This document shows, piece after piece, positions 34,000 through 46,173 of a DNA stretch of 64,000 nucleotides (position 1 is its first letter; every line of letters starts with the position of its first letter). Below the pieces are notes generated by a model. That model was not told the DNA's origin. It did no database searches and saw only the letters and a list, made by a program, of their open reading frames with translations. The stretch spans positions 1,984,001-2,048,000 of the forward strand of contig JBBMOL010000117.1 in assembly GCA_037954665.1 (NCBI GenBank), given 5' to 3'. Made by a program: the position numbers and the translations under genes. Source of the stretch: Laguncularia racemosa (taxonomy: Eukaryota; Streptophyta; Magnoliopsida; Myrtales; Combretaceae).

Positions 34000-35844
34000 G
34001 TGTAGCTAACATTGCCTTGACGACTTGCAAGCACGTACATATGGAAAATATTACTGATTGGTGCTCTTTATTCATGAGATCAAAGTAATCTTAGTTGTGA
34101 TAGATCAAAGTGATCCCACAACTGGCTTAGTAGCCATAATGCCTATTTGCAAAGTTAGGGTTAAAGCGCCTTCATCCATAAGTGATTGAAGTGATCATAT
34201 CATTGTAGCTGCAATATCTTAGTAGAAGCATGTGTTGCTAAGCATGTAGCAAGCGTAATGCCCATTCTATGACATTATTATGAGATTAAAGTGATCCTAG
34301 TTATGATGGATTTAAGCAATCCCACAATAGGCTTAGTAGCTGTAATGCCTTTTTTACATAATCGTGGTTGAAGTAACCTCATTTATGAATGATCGAAACG
34401 ATCATATCGTAGTAGCTGTTGTCACTTAGTAGAAGCATTTGCTTATGAGTACACAGTAGGTGCAATGCTTACTATGCAATAATATCCATGAGATCGAAGC
34501 GTTCCCAACTACGACAAGTTAAAGCAACTCCACAACAAACTTGGTAACCATAACACCTCTTTCATAGAGCTCAAGGTTAGAGCAACCTCATCCATAATGA
34601 TTGGAGCAATCATCTGATTGCAACTGTTGTCTTTTAGTGGAAGCATTTGCTCTTAAGCACATGGTAGGCACAATGTCTATTTTGCAACATTAGTCATGAG
34701 ATTGAAGTGATCTTAGCTATGATGAGTTGAAGTGACTCCATAGCAAGATTGATAGCTGTAACACCTTTTTGTAGAGTTGAGGTTGAAGTATCCTCATACA
34801 TGAATGATTGAAGCGATTATTTCATGGTTATTGTTGTTGCTTGGTAAAAGCATTTGCTTCTAAGCATGCAGTAGGCCTATTGCCTATTTTTGCAATCTTC
34901 ATTCAATAGTGAGATCAACGAGATCTCAACTATGATGAGTCGATGCGACTCAATAATAGGCTTAGCGGCTATAACATCTTTTTGCAGAACTTAATGTCAA
35001 AGCAATCTTATCAAGGAATGGTTGAAGTGATTAGTACCTGGTAATTGTTGCTTAATAGAAGCACACACTCTTGAGCACACAAAAGGTGTAATGCCTATCC
35101 ATAGAGTTGAGGTTGAAGCGATCTCATTAGCGAGTGAATGAAGTAATCATATTGCAGTAGTTGTAGAGGCTCGATAGAAGCATGTGCTACTACGCATGCA
35201 ATGGGTACAATGCCCATTTTGCAACATTATTCATGAGATTGAAGTAATCTTAGCTGTGTTGGATCAAAGCGATCCTACAGTAGGCTTAGTAGCCTTAACA
35301 CCATTTTATGTAGAAATTGAGGTTGAAGCGACCTCATCCATGAATGATTGAAGCAATCGTATCATGATAACTGCAGTGCTTGGTGCTCTTGAGCATGCGG
35401 TATGCACAATCTTCATTTTGTGGCATCATTTGTGAAATCAAAGCGATCTTAGTTGAGAAGGGTTGAAGTGATCCCATAGCAGGCTTAGCAATTGTAATGC
35501 CCTTTTTTGTTGAACTCAAGGTTAAAGCAATTCATAGTAGTTGCTTTCACTTGGTAAAAGCACTTGCTTTTGAGCATGCAATAGATATAATGCCTTTTCT
35601 GCAATCTTATCCAATCAAGGGATTAAAGTTAACTCAACTATGATGGAATGTAGTAATCTCACAATAGGCTTGATAGCTGTAGCGCCATTCTACTCAATGA
35701 TTCATGTAATCCCCATCTAATCATGAGATTGAAGTGATCTTAGTTAAGACGAGTTGAAACAACTCCATAGTAGCTTTGGCATTCGTGAATGGTCAAAGTG
35801 ATTATCACGTGATATTTATTGTCACTAGGTAGAAGCACCTACTT
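34000..35844. repeat. ~208-bp tandem repeat array, left part
   Basis: About eight to nine diverged units. Marker words such as AGAAGCATTTGCT, followed by AAGCACRCAGTAGGYGCAAT, recur at about 34221, 34427, 34637, 34845, 35055, 35173, 35375, 35552 and 35830. The usual step is 206-210 bp, with shorter partial units. Within a unit, phrases of the kind GATCRAAGYGATC and its look-alikes occur several times, so there is substructure. The array is split at 35845 by a solo LTR and resumes at 41241. Confidence 0.8.
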
Positions 35845-36539
35845 TGTAAAGTCCTAAAATTTTTGAAAAACTATATGGAAAATTAAAGAAAATAAATAGA
35901 ATAATAAATACTTCTAGGTTGGGGTAGCGAGAGGAACAAATTCGCAATATTAAAAACTTTGGGAAATGTACGACAAAAATTCAAATATTGCAACACATAA
36001 ATATTATTTTAATATTTTATGATAATAATAGGTTTTAAAAATAAAACAATTAGAAGAACAACTTTTGCGAGGAAAATAAGATAACGAGTGTAACAAATTG
36101 AATTTTATGAAATACATTACCGAATAAATTAGAAAGCAAAGTAATTGAAAAAATCCAAATATAGACATATAAACGGATAAATAAAAATAATCGTAAGTCT
36201 TAACTTTAGTTCGAGTAGATTAAATTAAAAGAATGAAATTTTTCGAAACACAAACTTCAAACAATACTAGGTTAAATAATAAAATTAATTGAAATTGTAA
36301 ATCGAGGAATTTTAAATGGAAATTAAGAGTAAATATTCATGTTTAGAATGATCAAATTAACCTAGACATAAGTTTTCGTAATGAAATGCTAAAAATGTAA
36401 AATTTAAATATATCATTATACGAGTGTAGAATATTAAAATATAATATAATATAATATAATTGTAAAAAAAAGAAGAAGTCACATCTGTATCCTGTCCGAT
36501 CTTCTCTATCACATCTTTCTTCAGTAGCATCAGACCTCA

Positions 36540-37340
36540 GCCCTATTGCTGCCCCCCCCCTTTCCTTTCTTTTCTTTTCTTCTTCTTCTCCTCCCAGATC
36601 GCGTCTTCTTCCCCTACCCTTCCCTTGTTCGTGTTTCCCCTCCTTCTCTTCGGACGACTACACCGTTGATGATGATGATGATGACAACGACGATGAAGAT
36701 GACCATGGTGGCGAGAAGACAATAAAAGGGAATGATTAGGAAGAAACGGAAGAAGGAGCCACACGTGGAGGTTAGGACGCCGGCGTGCTCGACCATGTGC
36801 TTCCAACGGTGACGACCTTGACAGCAACAATAGCGGCAGTAACAACGACCATAATGACATCAATCACGACAGCCACACAACGACAGCAGCCACAACGACC
36901 ACCTCGATTGCAACAACAACGGCAACTACAATGGCTGTAACGACATGGCGACGACGGCAATGACAACTACAATGAACGACAACAGCAGCATCTAGCCGAA
37001 GGAGAAGAGTGGAGATGCATGTGTGTAGATATGGGGTTGGATGTGTGGGTGCGTAGGTGTGTGAGGAAGGGGGACAAAGACCGATAGCCACCCAATGATA
37101 GTAGCAGCGACTATAACCACGGCCGCAACAACAGTGACAATAGTGGCAATGGCGACCCCGACTGTGGCAGCAATAGTGACCACGATCCCAACAACAGCAA
37201 CATCTACAAGAGCAACAACAATAGTGGCAACATCCACAAAAATAGTAGTAGCAACGATGACCACAATGACGGTAATGACGATAGAAACCACAACCACGAC
37301 TACAACGATCGCAGCAACGTTCAAGCCTCCATGGTGATCT
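36540..37340. repeat. Cryptically simple GNN/CAN-rich tract within the solo LTR
   Basis: CAACGAC, GATGATGATG and CAACAACAG-type trinucleotide runs leave long open frames on both strands, with no domains. They read as artefacts of low complexity. Confidence 0.75.
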
Positions 37341-37399
37341 GGTCTCCGGTGTAAGTAGATGACATACCAGTGGAGAAGGGAGGGTTATGAGGTGCAGCG

Positions 37400-38560
37400 A
37401 TGTGTTTGTATGTGTGTGAGGTAGAGGAGCCGCCCTGTTGCAACCGTGTGTGTGTGTATGTGAAGGGGAAGAAGGAGCCGAGTGTATAGTATGTGTGAGG
37501 ATGTGCATATGGGTATGTGATGGTGTGCAGTGTGTGTACGGATGTGTATATGTGTGAATGATGGTGTGTGGTGTGTGTGTATGTGTGGGTAAAGGTGTGT
37601 GGTATGTGTACAGATGTGTGTATGTGTGGGTAAAGGTGTGTGGTGTGTGTGTAAGGATGTGTGTATGTGTAGGTGAAGGTGTGTTGTGTGTGTAAGGATG
37701 TGTATATGTGATAATGGGTGGTGTGTGTGCAAGGATGTGTGTAAGTGTAGGTGATGGTGCATGGTGTTTGTAGGGATGTGTGTCTATGTGGGTGACAGTG
37801 TGTGGTGTGTGTAAGGGTGTGCATATGTGTATGAGATAGTGTGTGGCGTGTGAGGGTGTATGTATGTGTAGGGAAGGAGGAGCCGAGCGTGTATTGCATG
37901 TAAGTATGTGTGTATGTGCATGAGGTGATGTAGGGTGTGTGACATGTGTGTGTATATAGGTGGTGTGGTGTATGCGGTATGTATGTATGTGTAGGATGAT
38001 CAATGGTGTGTGCGAAAGGGGTGTATACATATGGATGGTGTGTGGATTGCTATGAGGCGTGTAAGGGTGTGTGTGTATATGTACAGAAGGTGTGAGGTGT
38101 GCGGTACGTGTGTATATATGGATGGTGTGTGGAGTATGTGGTATGTGTGTGTATGTATGGAAGACATGTGGTGTATGGGTATGTGTATATGTATATGGAA
38201 GGAGTGGTGTGTGTGCATATGTATATATGTGTATGAAATAGTGTGTGGTGTATAGACATGTGTGTGTAGGTATGGAAGGTGAATGTAGTGTGTGCGAAGT
38301 ATATGGGTAAGTATGTATTGGGGGTGTGAGGTGTATGTGGAGTATGTGTGTATATGTGTGTCGGTGGTGTGAGACGTGAATGGATTATGTGTGTATGTAT
38401 GCACTAGTGGTGTGTATGTATGTGGACTTGAGGAGAAAAGAGGATAACAAAGTGCAGTTGTGTGTGCGTGTAATTAGGTGTATGGTATGGTTGTGTATAT
38501 GTATGTGTAGGTGTGTGCGTGGTGTGCGAAGTGTGTATGTATATGGATAAGAATATGTGG
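37400..38560. repeat. TG-rich minisatellite within the solo LTR
   Basis: Degenerate TGTGTATGTG sequence. From about 37490 to 37850 a period of roughly 45-50 bp is visible (AAGGATGTGTGTATGTGT, then GGTGAAGGTGTGTGG), about eight units. Further right the period blurs. On the minus strand it translates to His/Thr/Pro repeats, giving a spurious frame of 388 codons (36864-38030). Confidence 0.85.
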
Positions 38561-41240
38561 GTGTGTGGGAAAGGAAAGGTTGGTATATGTATGTTAATGG
38601 AAGTGTGAGTGATGATGAAAACCTGTAGAAAGGACGGGAAACCCTGTAGATGGAGATGTTAACAAAGGAGAGAAGAAAGAACGGAAAGGTGAAACTGAGG
38701 AGGAAGAGAGAATTGCGTGAAGGAGATGAGTGTGTTTGTGTGTGAAAGTAAAAGGGAAGAAGAGATGTTTATATTGGTGTAGATGGTGAAGGGAAAGATT
38801 TGAGTAAGGTCCAAGATGATGGCCCGGGGAATATTTGGAATGAAATGGATTTCACAATGGAATGTTTAAAGGATGTTGAGGAAGATCATTCTTAGCCAAA
38901 TACCCTAATGCAAGACCTTTAGTTATCCTCTCTAAGAGTATCTTGCATACACGGAAGAAGGGATTCCAAATTTGGCAAGTCGAAGACATTTCATTGCTTG
39001 ACTTCTACACAAGGAAAACAGATAGTTGATCACAACAACTTGGGGTATTAGAAGCAATGATTCGTAGGAAGGTCGTCCCTTTTAGAACCCTATATTTTCA
39101 ACGTTTTGAATCTTGTTCGCCCAAAGTTCCTTAAGGTGGAAGCTTCACGCCTTGCTATCAAACACATAATGAGTGGAGTACACATATCGGGTGCTAGGAA
39201 ACTACCAAAGTTAGGGGGAGATGCGACCTTCTATGGTTGGTTGAGGAAGTATTGCAGAAGGACACAGATTTCAAGAGGAAAGTAAAGGGGTTACTCGCTG
39301 GAATCGCTCAACTCCGGCTAGGACTATAACGACCTTAAACAGGTGAGTGGAAAACTTAATGACATGTTACCATGTTGTGTTGTATGTTGATATGCTATGT
39401 ATGTGAAATTGCTGTTTGTTGTGTTTGCAATTGAATGTGATTCTCATTAAGTTGAGTTATATAATGGGGATTAATGAGATTAGGAAAGAAGTCATAAAGA
39501 GTGTAGATGATAGAATGGTCTGAGGGTTAGATGTCATTACCTTAACGATAGCACTTAGTGCCATATTGCTAGTGCTATTACCATAAGCTTAACCCATGTT
39601 TCAAAATTGTTTTCTTCAAACCAAACCAAAATATAGAAACCTAGCTTTTCCTTCTATAGTTACCGAGTAGGTGTGCATAGTTGGAATAAGGTATAAAGAT
39701 GTCATTATGTATACATATCATAGTTACTTCTGGATATGTACATATACTTAGGCAAACCTATTTTCCTATTATATCTATAGAATACACTCATGAACACAAC
39801 CATACAAATCATGAGTGTAACTTTGATTTTTCAACTTAACCATCTTATTTTCTTGCCCCTTAAGCAAGTGAGGGAAGGTGTCTAATAAATGATCCTCTAG
39901 TTAAAGCTATTTCATGAACATATATATATATATGTAGATATGTATATATATTATACTTGGATGTCTTGAGGACTCAAAAGGAATATACGAGACAACCTTG
40001 TTGGCTTTTGGAAGTGTGAATAATAGAGCACTTGAGAAGTGTGATGACACAGAGCTGTCAAGAGTGATGATCATAAATCAAACCCGAGTGGTTGATTTAA
40101 TGTTTAAGACAAATGGCACAGAGGTGTCAAGTTAACTAAAACTGATGTATAGCTGAATAGTCTACATCCACGAGGTCTGGATTCCATGTCTTTTTTGTGA
40201 TGAGAAATGCATGATCTCTACGTGTTGTGGTAAGTGTGAAATGAAATGTTTGGTAGTTACTTCATTGGCTTGAATGAGAATTGATTGTGATTTTATATGT
40301 TACTTGGTTACTTAAAATCAATTAATTAAGGAAGTGGACTTGATTAAAACTTGACATGCATTTCCACAAGACATTGCATGAGATTGAAGGCCATCACTAC
40401 TACAAGGCTCGCCGAAGTAATCAAGAGGATTAATGTTTCACTAAGTGCGAACTAAGTAATTAAGGGATTGTCGCGCCTTGATGGTTCCAAGTTCAGTCGG
40501 TCCTTGAGGGTTTTGCTCTGACTGATGCAGAGGCACGGGAGCGTTCACTATTAAATTAAAAAGATATTATAATTATTAAAGTGATAAGATAAATAAATCG
40601 GGTAATGACTTGGGCACTGATGGTAGCTTCGAAATCTCCAACTCAAGGTTAAAGGGGGCGTAAACCCTAAACTTTATGTTAGTTACTGGAAGACCACGTA
40701 AGATGATACATTCATATGGTTGTTCATGCATAGCATATGTTTGATAACTTGATTTGAATTTGCTTATGTGTACGTAGCATTGAAAGTGTTACCATCCTAT
40801 TCACCGAGTCATAGTGTGCTCACTCCTCCACAGACTCTTTTGCAAGTAGTGATTATGAAAGCTTGAGATGGGATAAGATGTGAAGTGTCGAGAGTTTTTG
40901 GAAGACCAGAACGACAAAGTAAGATTGTGAAGGATAAATTATTTAGATGAAATTTTAGAACTCCTATGTAAATAAGAATTGAAGTTGTAAAACCTAGGAT
41001 TTATCTTATTTTACTGATTAGTAGTGGATACCAATTCTTTGCGATCATGGTTGACCGTGCGATATGGGATCCATAGTTATAGTTTATTATCTAATTATAT
41101 ATACTATGATTAGTCATAAATATAATTAAATACTTAGAGTCTTACGATATTTGGCTTGTAAGACGATTATCATATAACGGGTACACATGTGCCATGATGA
41201 TTTTAGTGGAAACTTCTAGGCCCCCTTTTGGGTTGTGACA
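38561..41240. other. Right part of the solo LTR, no gene
   Basis: Non-coding. It includes the U3/R-like motifs described for the solo LTR and a TATA-rich patch at about 39920-39950. Confidence 0.5.
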
Positions 41241-42530
41241 TACTCCTTAACATGCGGCAGGCATAATGCCTCTTTCTGTGACTTCATCAATCATAGGGGT
41301 CAAAGCGATCTTGACAGTGTAGGTTTAAAGCAAGTCTATGGAGAAGCCATTTTTATATGATTGAGAGATCAAAGTGATATCAATCTTGCATGTTTGAAGT
41401 GAAACCAAAACATGCTTGGCAACAATATTAAAAGAGATCTTGCGACTCACAAAACTAGCATGGATGTCTACTTTACAAAATCCATTGCCACTTAGTAGTA
41501 ACATAACCTATTGAGTGCAAGATTTATGCATGACTTGATGCAACATACTTAATCTATGTAGGAGTTGAAGTAGTTCCATGAAGTGGCTTTGCAATATGTA
41601 CTAACATGTGTCTATACTGAAAATTGAAAATCTAATATCAAAGGTCGAAGCAATCATCTCACAACTAACTGGTGCTTCCAGCTTGCTATCTCGTAACAAG
41701 GATGTATTGACATGAAAGATGCATCTTTTGAAGGGAAAGACTAAAGTAGTCTCATCCTCCAACAACACTTTCATGTGATCATCGGGATTGAAGCAATCCT
41801 CTCAACATAAGAATAAGGCAATTTAGTTGCATCTCCTTGCTATCCTCTAAGATCATAGTCTCATAGTTAACCATTGTTGCTTGGTTGAAGCATTACTTAT
41901 ATGTGCTCAATTAACTTAACACTTAAAAGGTGAAGTGATTTTGCCTGCAAATCATGTTATTAGTAAAGTGCACAACTAATTAGTTGATGGAATTGAAGCA
42001 ACTTTAAATGGCTTCATTTTGTAATTTGCTTGATTGCAACCCCCATGGTTCTCTAAACATGCAATTGATCCTAAAAGAGTTGAAGTAACTCCACAAGTCT
42101 TGTTATGCATGGCGTAAAAGCTAACAAATACATAATAAAATGATCTTAATGAATGGAAGCATAAACACTTACAAGCATGTGTACATTGAGAAATGTTCAT
42201 TACACCAATGATATTAGTTTTGTTGTGAAGCTACAAAGTGATATACAATGTGGCAAATCATAAGCCCATATAGTGACAAATGCCAGTTTGATTGCACAAG
42301 AAGTTGAGCTGAAGTGTCCTTGTTAATTATTGCAATCTTTCTAATGGCAAACAATCTTGAGAGTTGATGGATAATGGCATGGTTTCGCTTAGTATAATGA
42401 ATTGAATAAGTACCTTTTGAGCCATTGCATAAGGAGTTGCTGCCCCATTATATAATGACCTGCCATCAACTAGGGGAGATGAAGTCGACAATTGACTTAA
42501 ACATGCGAGTTCAAGTCTCAATTGATAATG
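41241..42530. repeat. ~208-bp repeat array, right part (more diverged)
   Basis: The array resumes mid-unit (TACTCCTTAACATGCGGCAG) and then decays. Recognisable words (GGTTGAAGCATTACTT, GATTGAAGCAATCC, GTTGAAGTAACTCC) continue to about 42100-42300. Confidence 0.6.
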
Positions 42531-45349
42531 CCAAATGAATCTTTTGCAATTGCTGCATTTTGAGATTTATTTGAAAAACTAAATACTCTTAGGCAATGTA
42601 CTTTTGGTGTAAAAAAGAACAACAAATCACGGTGAGAACTTGATACTCATGTTAGTACAAGTCTTTGTTAATGATATTAAGTGAATCTTCTATAGCTATT
42701 GCGTTTTGCGATTGTGCACGCTATTGGAGCATGGTCATTGTGAGACTTCTAATATTCATAGGCAATGTATTGCGATGAGAACTTGATACTCATGTGAGTA
42801 CAAGGCTTAGTTTATGACACTAGGAAAAAATTTAGCCTAATGCTATGTGTATTTGATTATTGTTGCTGCTATTGTGCTATTACTGCTGTGCACTACTATT
42901 GCATACAATTGTTTGTTGCTATTCACAGATGTTGCTACTGTATGCTATTGCTACACTTTGCTATTGCACTCATTGTTATGCATAGTGGCACTTGGTTAGT
43001 ACATGCAATTTCTTGCCAACAACTATTGTCTGTTATTTTGTGTTGCTATGTGCCCAGGCTACTTTCAATTGCTGCTGCCTACTATCACACTCTACTGTTG
43101 CACATGGTTATTACACTATATATATATATTTTTTTGTGAAGTTGTTAAAGCTTAAAATTTGGTATCAAAACTCAGTGTTGACCTTGGATTCACATTTGTT
43201 GTAGCAGTTTTATATGGTAGAGAAGTTTAATGAGAAAGCAATATGCAAAATGGAAAGGAAATAAAAGATGGGTTGTTATTATTGTTAATGAAAAAAGTGA
43301 CAAGAAATAAGGAAAATAAGTGAAAGTTTACCTGAAGAAAACATTCTGTAAGCTACACAAGCTTTAAAAACTCTGCTTGATCACTCACAATTGATTATGA
43401 GTGGTGATTTGCAACAAAGGAGGAGCTCCTATTTATACTAGTAGAGGATTTATAGATTCATAATGGTTGATAATAATGATGAGTGATAGCTTATCATTAA
43501 TGAGGTCAAATGACATAAAGAAAATCATTATGAGAGACAATGAAGAATTTTGATAATATGGGGATGTAATGGTTATTAATTAAGTATTAAGGGAATAATT
43601 GAAAAGTATAAGTGGAAGGAGCGAATTTCGCTCTAGTAAATGTTGTAGAAGGAAGTTATGATGAAAGGAAAAACTGTATTGGATTATAAGCAAAAGAAGT
43701 AGAAACATAAAAAAAAAAAGAGGTGTACATTGTGGGTTCGAAAAAGGAAAAAAAAAAGAAAGGCACATGTTACGTGCTTGAAAAAAAAAATGAATAGCAC
43801 ATATACATGCTTGAAGAAAAAAAGGAAAAGCGCATGTTATGTGCTTGAGGAAAAAAAAAAAAAGATAAAACAAGGTGTGTACTAAAAAAATAAAAAGAAA
43901 AGAAAAATCATTAATTGTCTTAGATAATATTAAAATTCATGATTCAATAAGTTGTTTGAGCATGGTTATAGAGATTCAATGATTACTGATTAGAAATTAT
44001 GAAGTGTTGATGAACATGAAGAAAGGTGGTCATTAAAGTGAAAACAATAATGGGTATTGAAGATAATTGACTAGATTAATAAGACATATAATGCATTTGA
44101 CTACGTATTGCGGGGTTTTAGAGGATGATCAGCAAGTAAATTAATGAAATCAATCAACATTAAAATGGTGATAAAGGAGGGTAATGATATACCATTGACT
44201 GAAATAATGGAGTCAATAATGATTATTGACTAAGGTTTTGAAGATGATTGAGTAGTATGAATGAATGAAATACTTTATGGAATAAAAAAAAAGGAAAAGA
44301 AAAACGAAGAAGAGAATTATGAAGATAATGTGTCACATGTACCCAATAAAAAGAAGTGATTACGACAATGCACACATGTTAGATTGATTTTATGTATGTT
44401 TAAATATTTGACAATGGGTTAAAAAAGTTTCACTAAGGAGAATTTAATTGCAAAGCATTTTGGATGGAGGACTTCAGGGAATTTTAGAAAATGTTTCAGC
44501 ACGGAATATTTATTTATGGAACATTATGGATGAGGGATTTTTTCTTTAAAGAAAAAAGTTTCAGTGCGGAATAATTTATAAAGCTTATTGTTAAGTATCT
44601 ATTAGAACGCTTTATTTGGAATATTGATATTGCAACAAACTTATGGAGAACCACTCAAGCCAAGATGAATTAAAATGCAATCAACTTACAATACAACATC
44701 TCTCAATAAATTTATTGAAGCTCAGAAGGTCAAGCTACACTTGGAAAATATTCATTTTCTCTCCACAAGTTCATAAACAAGAAAATTATTATGAATATTC
44801 AAATTGTCAACACCAGTATTTCCAAGATCATATTTGAAGCCAACTCACTTCATTAAAGATGTAACAAGATGAAATAAAGTGAAACTCCAACATAGCCAAA
44901 ACATATAAAGATTAGCAAGTTGTTTATAGGCACAAATCAATCCAAATACAAATGCATCATATGATATTCATTAAGGAAAGAGTTTGAAGCCTCAAATTTC
45001 TACAAAGTACTCAAAAAGGTTTGTTATGCAGAGATCCATTATTAGAGAAATCATTGTGAAGGTCTAAATAATCAATATCATGCTATATATGTTCAATTGA
45101 TGTATTAGGGGTAGCAAAACAGCTATACAATCAAAATATTATACATCGAAAGACAAATACTACATCAACTACATAGATGCATATTACGCTATGATAACTC
45201 ATTGACTAAAAGAAAACAACAATTCTACAAACGAAGCTAAAGGATGAATGTGATGACCTTGCATTTTGCACATGCTCTACAACAACTAAAGAAAATCTAC
45301 TTGATAAAATGGCTAAAACTCCCTAGACTACATCAAAGGAGCTTTTGGT
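42531..45349. other. 3' interior of the Tat/Ogre-like element
   Basis: 42840-43130 is rich in TTGCTGCTATTG-like words. At 43740-43870 a ~38-bp A-rich unit (GCACATGTTACGTGCTTGA) is repeated about three times. A TATAAATA followed by GGAGCTCC reads on the minus strand near 43428-43440, a possible antisense promoter. No protein coding seen. A purine tract (GGTTAGGGGGTAAAA) lies directly before the 3' LTR. Confidence 0.5.
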
Positions 45350-45361
45350 TAGGGGGTAAAA

Positions 45362-46173
45362 TGTAGTGCGCTATTTTGGTAATTAGGCCTTGGGCCCAAT
45401 TTAATGCCATGGTTCAGCTTATTAGGCTAGTGATAGGGCTTAGGAAACCTAACCCAATTAGGGCTGTCTTAAGAAGATTTGGCTTGGTAGGTTCAGAATG
45501 GGGATTGCTGGATTGATTTTATTGCTCTTAGCCTTGCATGATTGTCTTGTGCGTGAAAAATCAACTACAAAAAAGTCATTTTGAGTTCATTTGGGCTTTA
45601 TATGCCTTTAGTAAGCCATAAGCTTATTATAAAAGAAGTGGGCTTATTTTATATTAGAGGTGAGCTTATCTTATGAAGCAACTAAGCTTGATTTGGTTTA
45701 AGCCCAAGCCCAAAGCCCATGCATTATATAAGAAATGGAGGCTTTAATTTGGATCATTGATCACTAAAAATTGATCCAACGACTCATTTGGTCCATTCAT
45801 CTTAGTTTCATCCAATGGTTGAGATCAACAACTAATATATATATATATATATGAGCCTTCTTCTCCTCATTTGGAACGATTCAAAGAATCAACAAGCTTC
45901 ACAAAAAAGTCGTTACTTTGTCGGAATTGTTCCGCCGAAGATCAAACAATAGGAGTTCATCAAGCTTCATCAAGTTTGGATCAAGAATACATCAAGAACT
46001 ACACATCTATTTTATTGTCATGGATGCGCACATAAGATATTGAGCTTGATTCTTCCTCCTCCCATACCACTCTTTAAGATCATCCATCCATGTGTTATCA
46101 AATCAAGGTTTCTCCAAGATCATCTAACACGCTCATTGCACATAATCAATCATCTACAAGAACCCTCCACACA
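45362..46173 (+). repeat. 3' LTR of the Tat/Ogre-like element
   Basis: This 812-bp LTR starts TGTAGTGCGCTATTTTGG and ends CCCTCCACACA. It holds an extra ~75-bp segment (about 45620-45695) absent from the 5' LTR, and a TA run at 45837-45852. Confidence 0.87.

Larger units (their letters stand above)
35845..41240 (+). mobile_element. 5.4-kb solo LTR (Del/Tekay-like) inside the repeat array
   Basis: The unit starts TGTAAAGTCCTAAAATTTTT and ends TTTTGGGTTGTGACA. It is flanked by TACTT (35840-35844) and TACTC (41241-41245), a near-perfect 5-bp duplication. The interrupted repeat unit reads through when it is removed. I find no PBS, purine tract, second LTR or pol inside, so it looks like a solo LTR. 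The ends, and the CACCGAGTCATAG...CTCACTCC...CTTTTGCAAG motif near 40800-40850, resemble Del/Tekay chromovirus LTRs, which can be several kb long. It contains a GNN-rich and TG-rich low-complexity region (36540-38560). Confidence 0.65.
32202..46173 (+). mobile_element. Large non-autonomous LTR retrotransposon (Tat/Ogre-like LARD)
   Basis: Two diverged LTRs (32202-32935 and 45362-46173) enclose about 12.4 kb, of which 5.4 kb is a later solo-LTR insertion. After the 5' LTR comes a PBS of the TGGCGACTCC type, typical of Tat/Ogre elements. I find no gag, protease, RT or integrase. The interior holds an array of ~208-bp repeats and other low-complexity DNA. Tandem repeats in the 3' non-coding part are a known habit of Ogre-like elements. 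LTR divergence is high, so the insertion is old. The possible duplication is CTATG (32194-32198) and CCATG (46174-46178), matching at four of five bases. Confidence 0.75.

Noticed and set aside
36540..36800. A zinc-finger-like His/Cys-rich protein on the minus strand
   Set aside because: His and Cys come from CAY and TGY codons in simple repeats. No spacing matches a real finger.
36864..38030. A 388-codon minus-strand frame rich in His, Thr, Pro and Cys
   Set aside because: It is the translation of a TG-rich minisatellite and GNN runs, which simply lack stop codons on that strand. Opposite-strand frames are also open. No domain and no gene structure.
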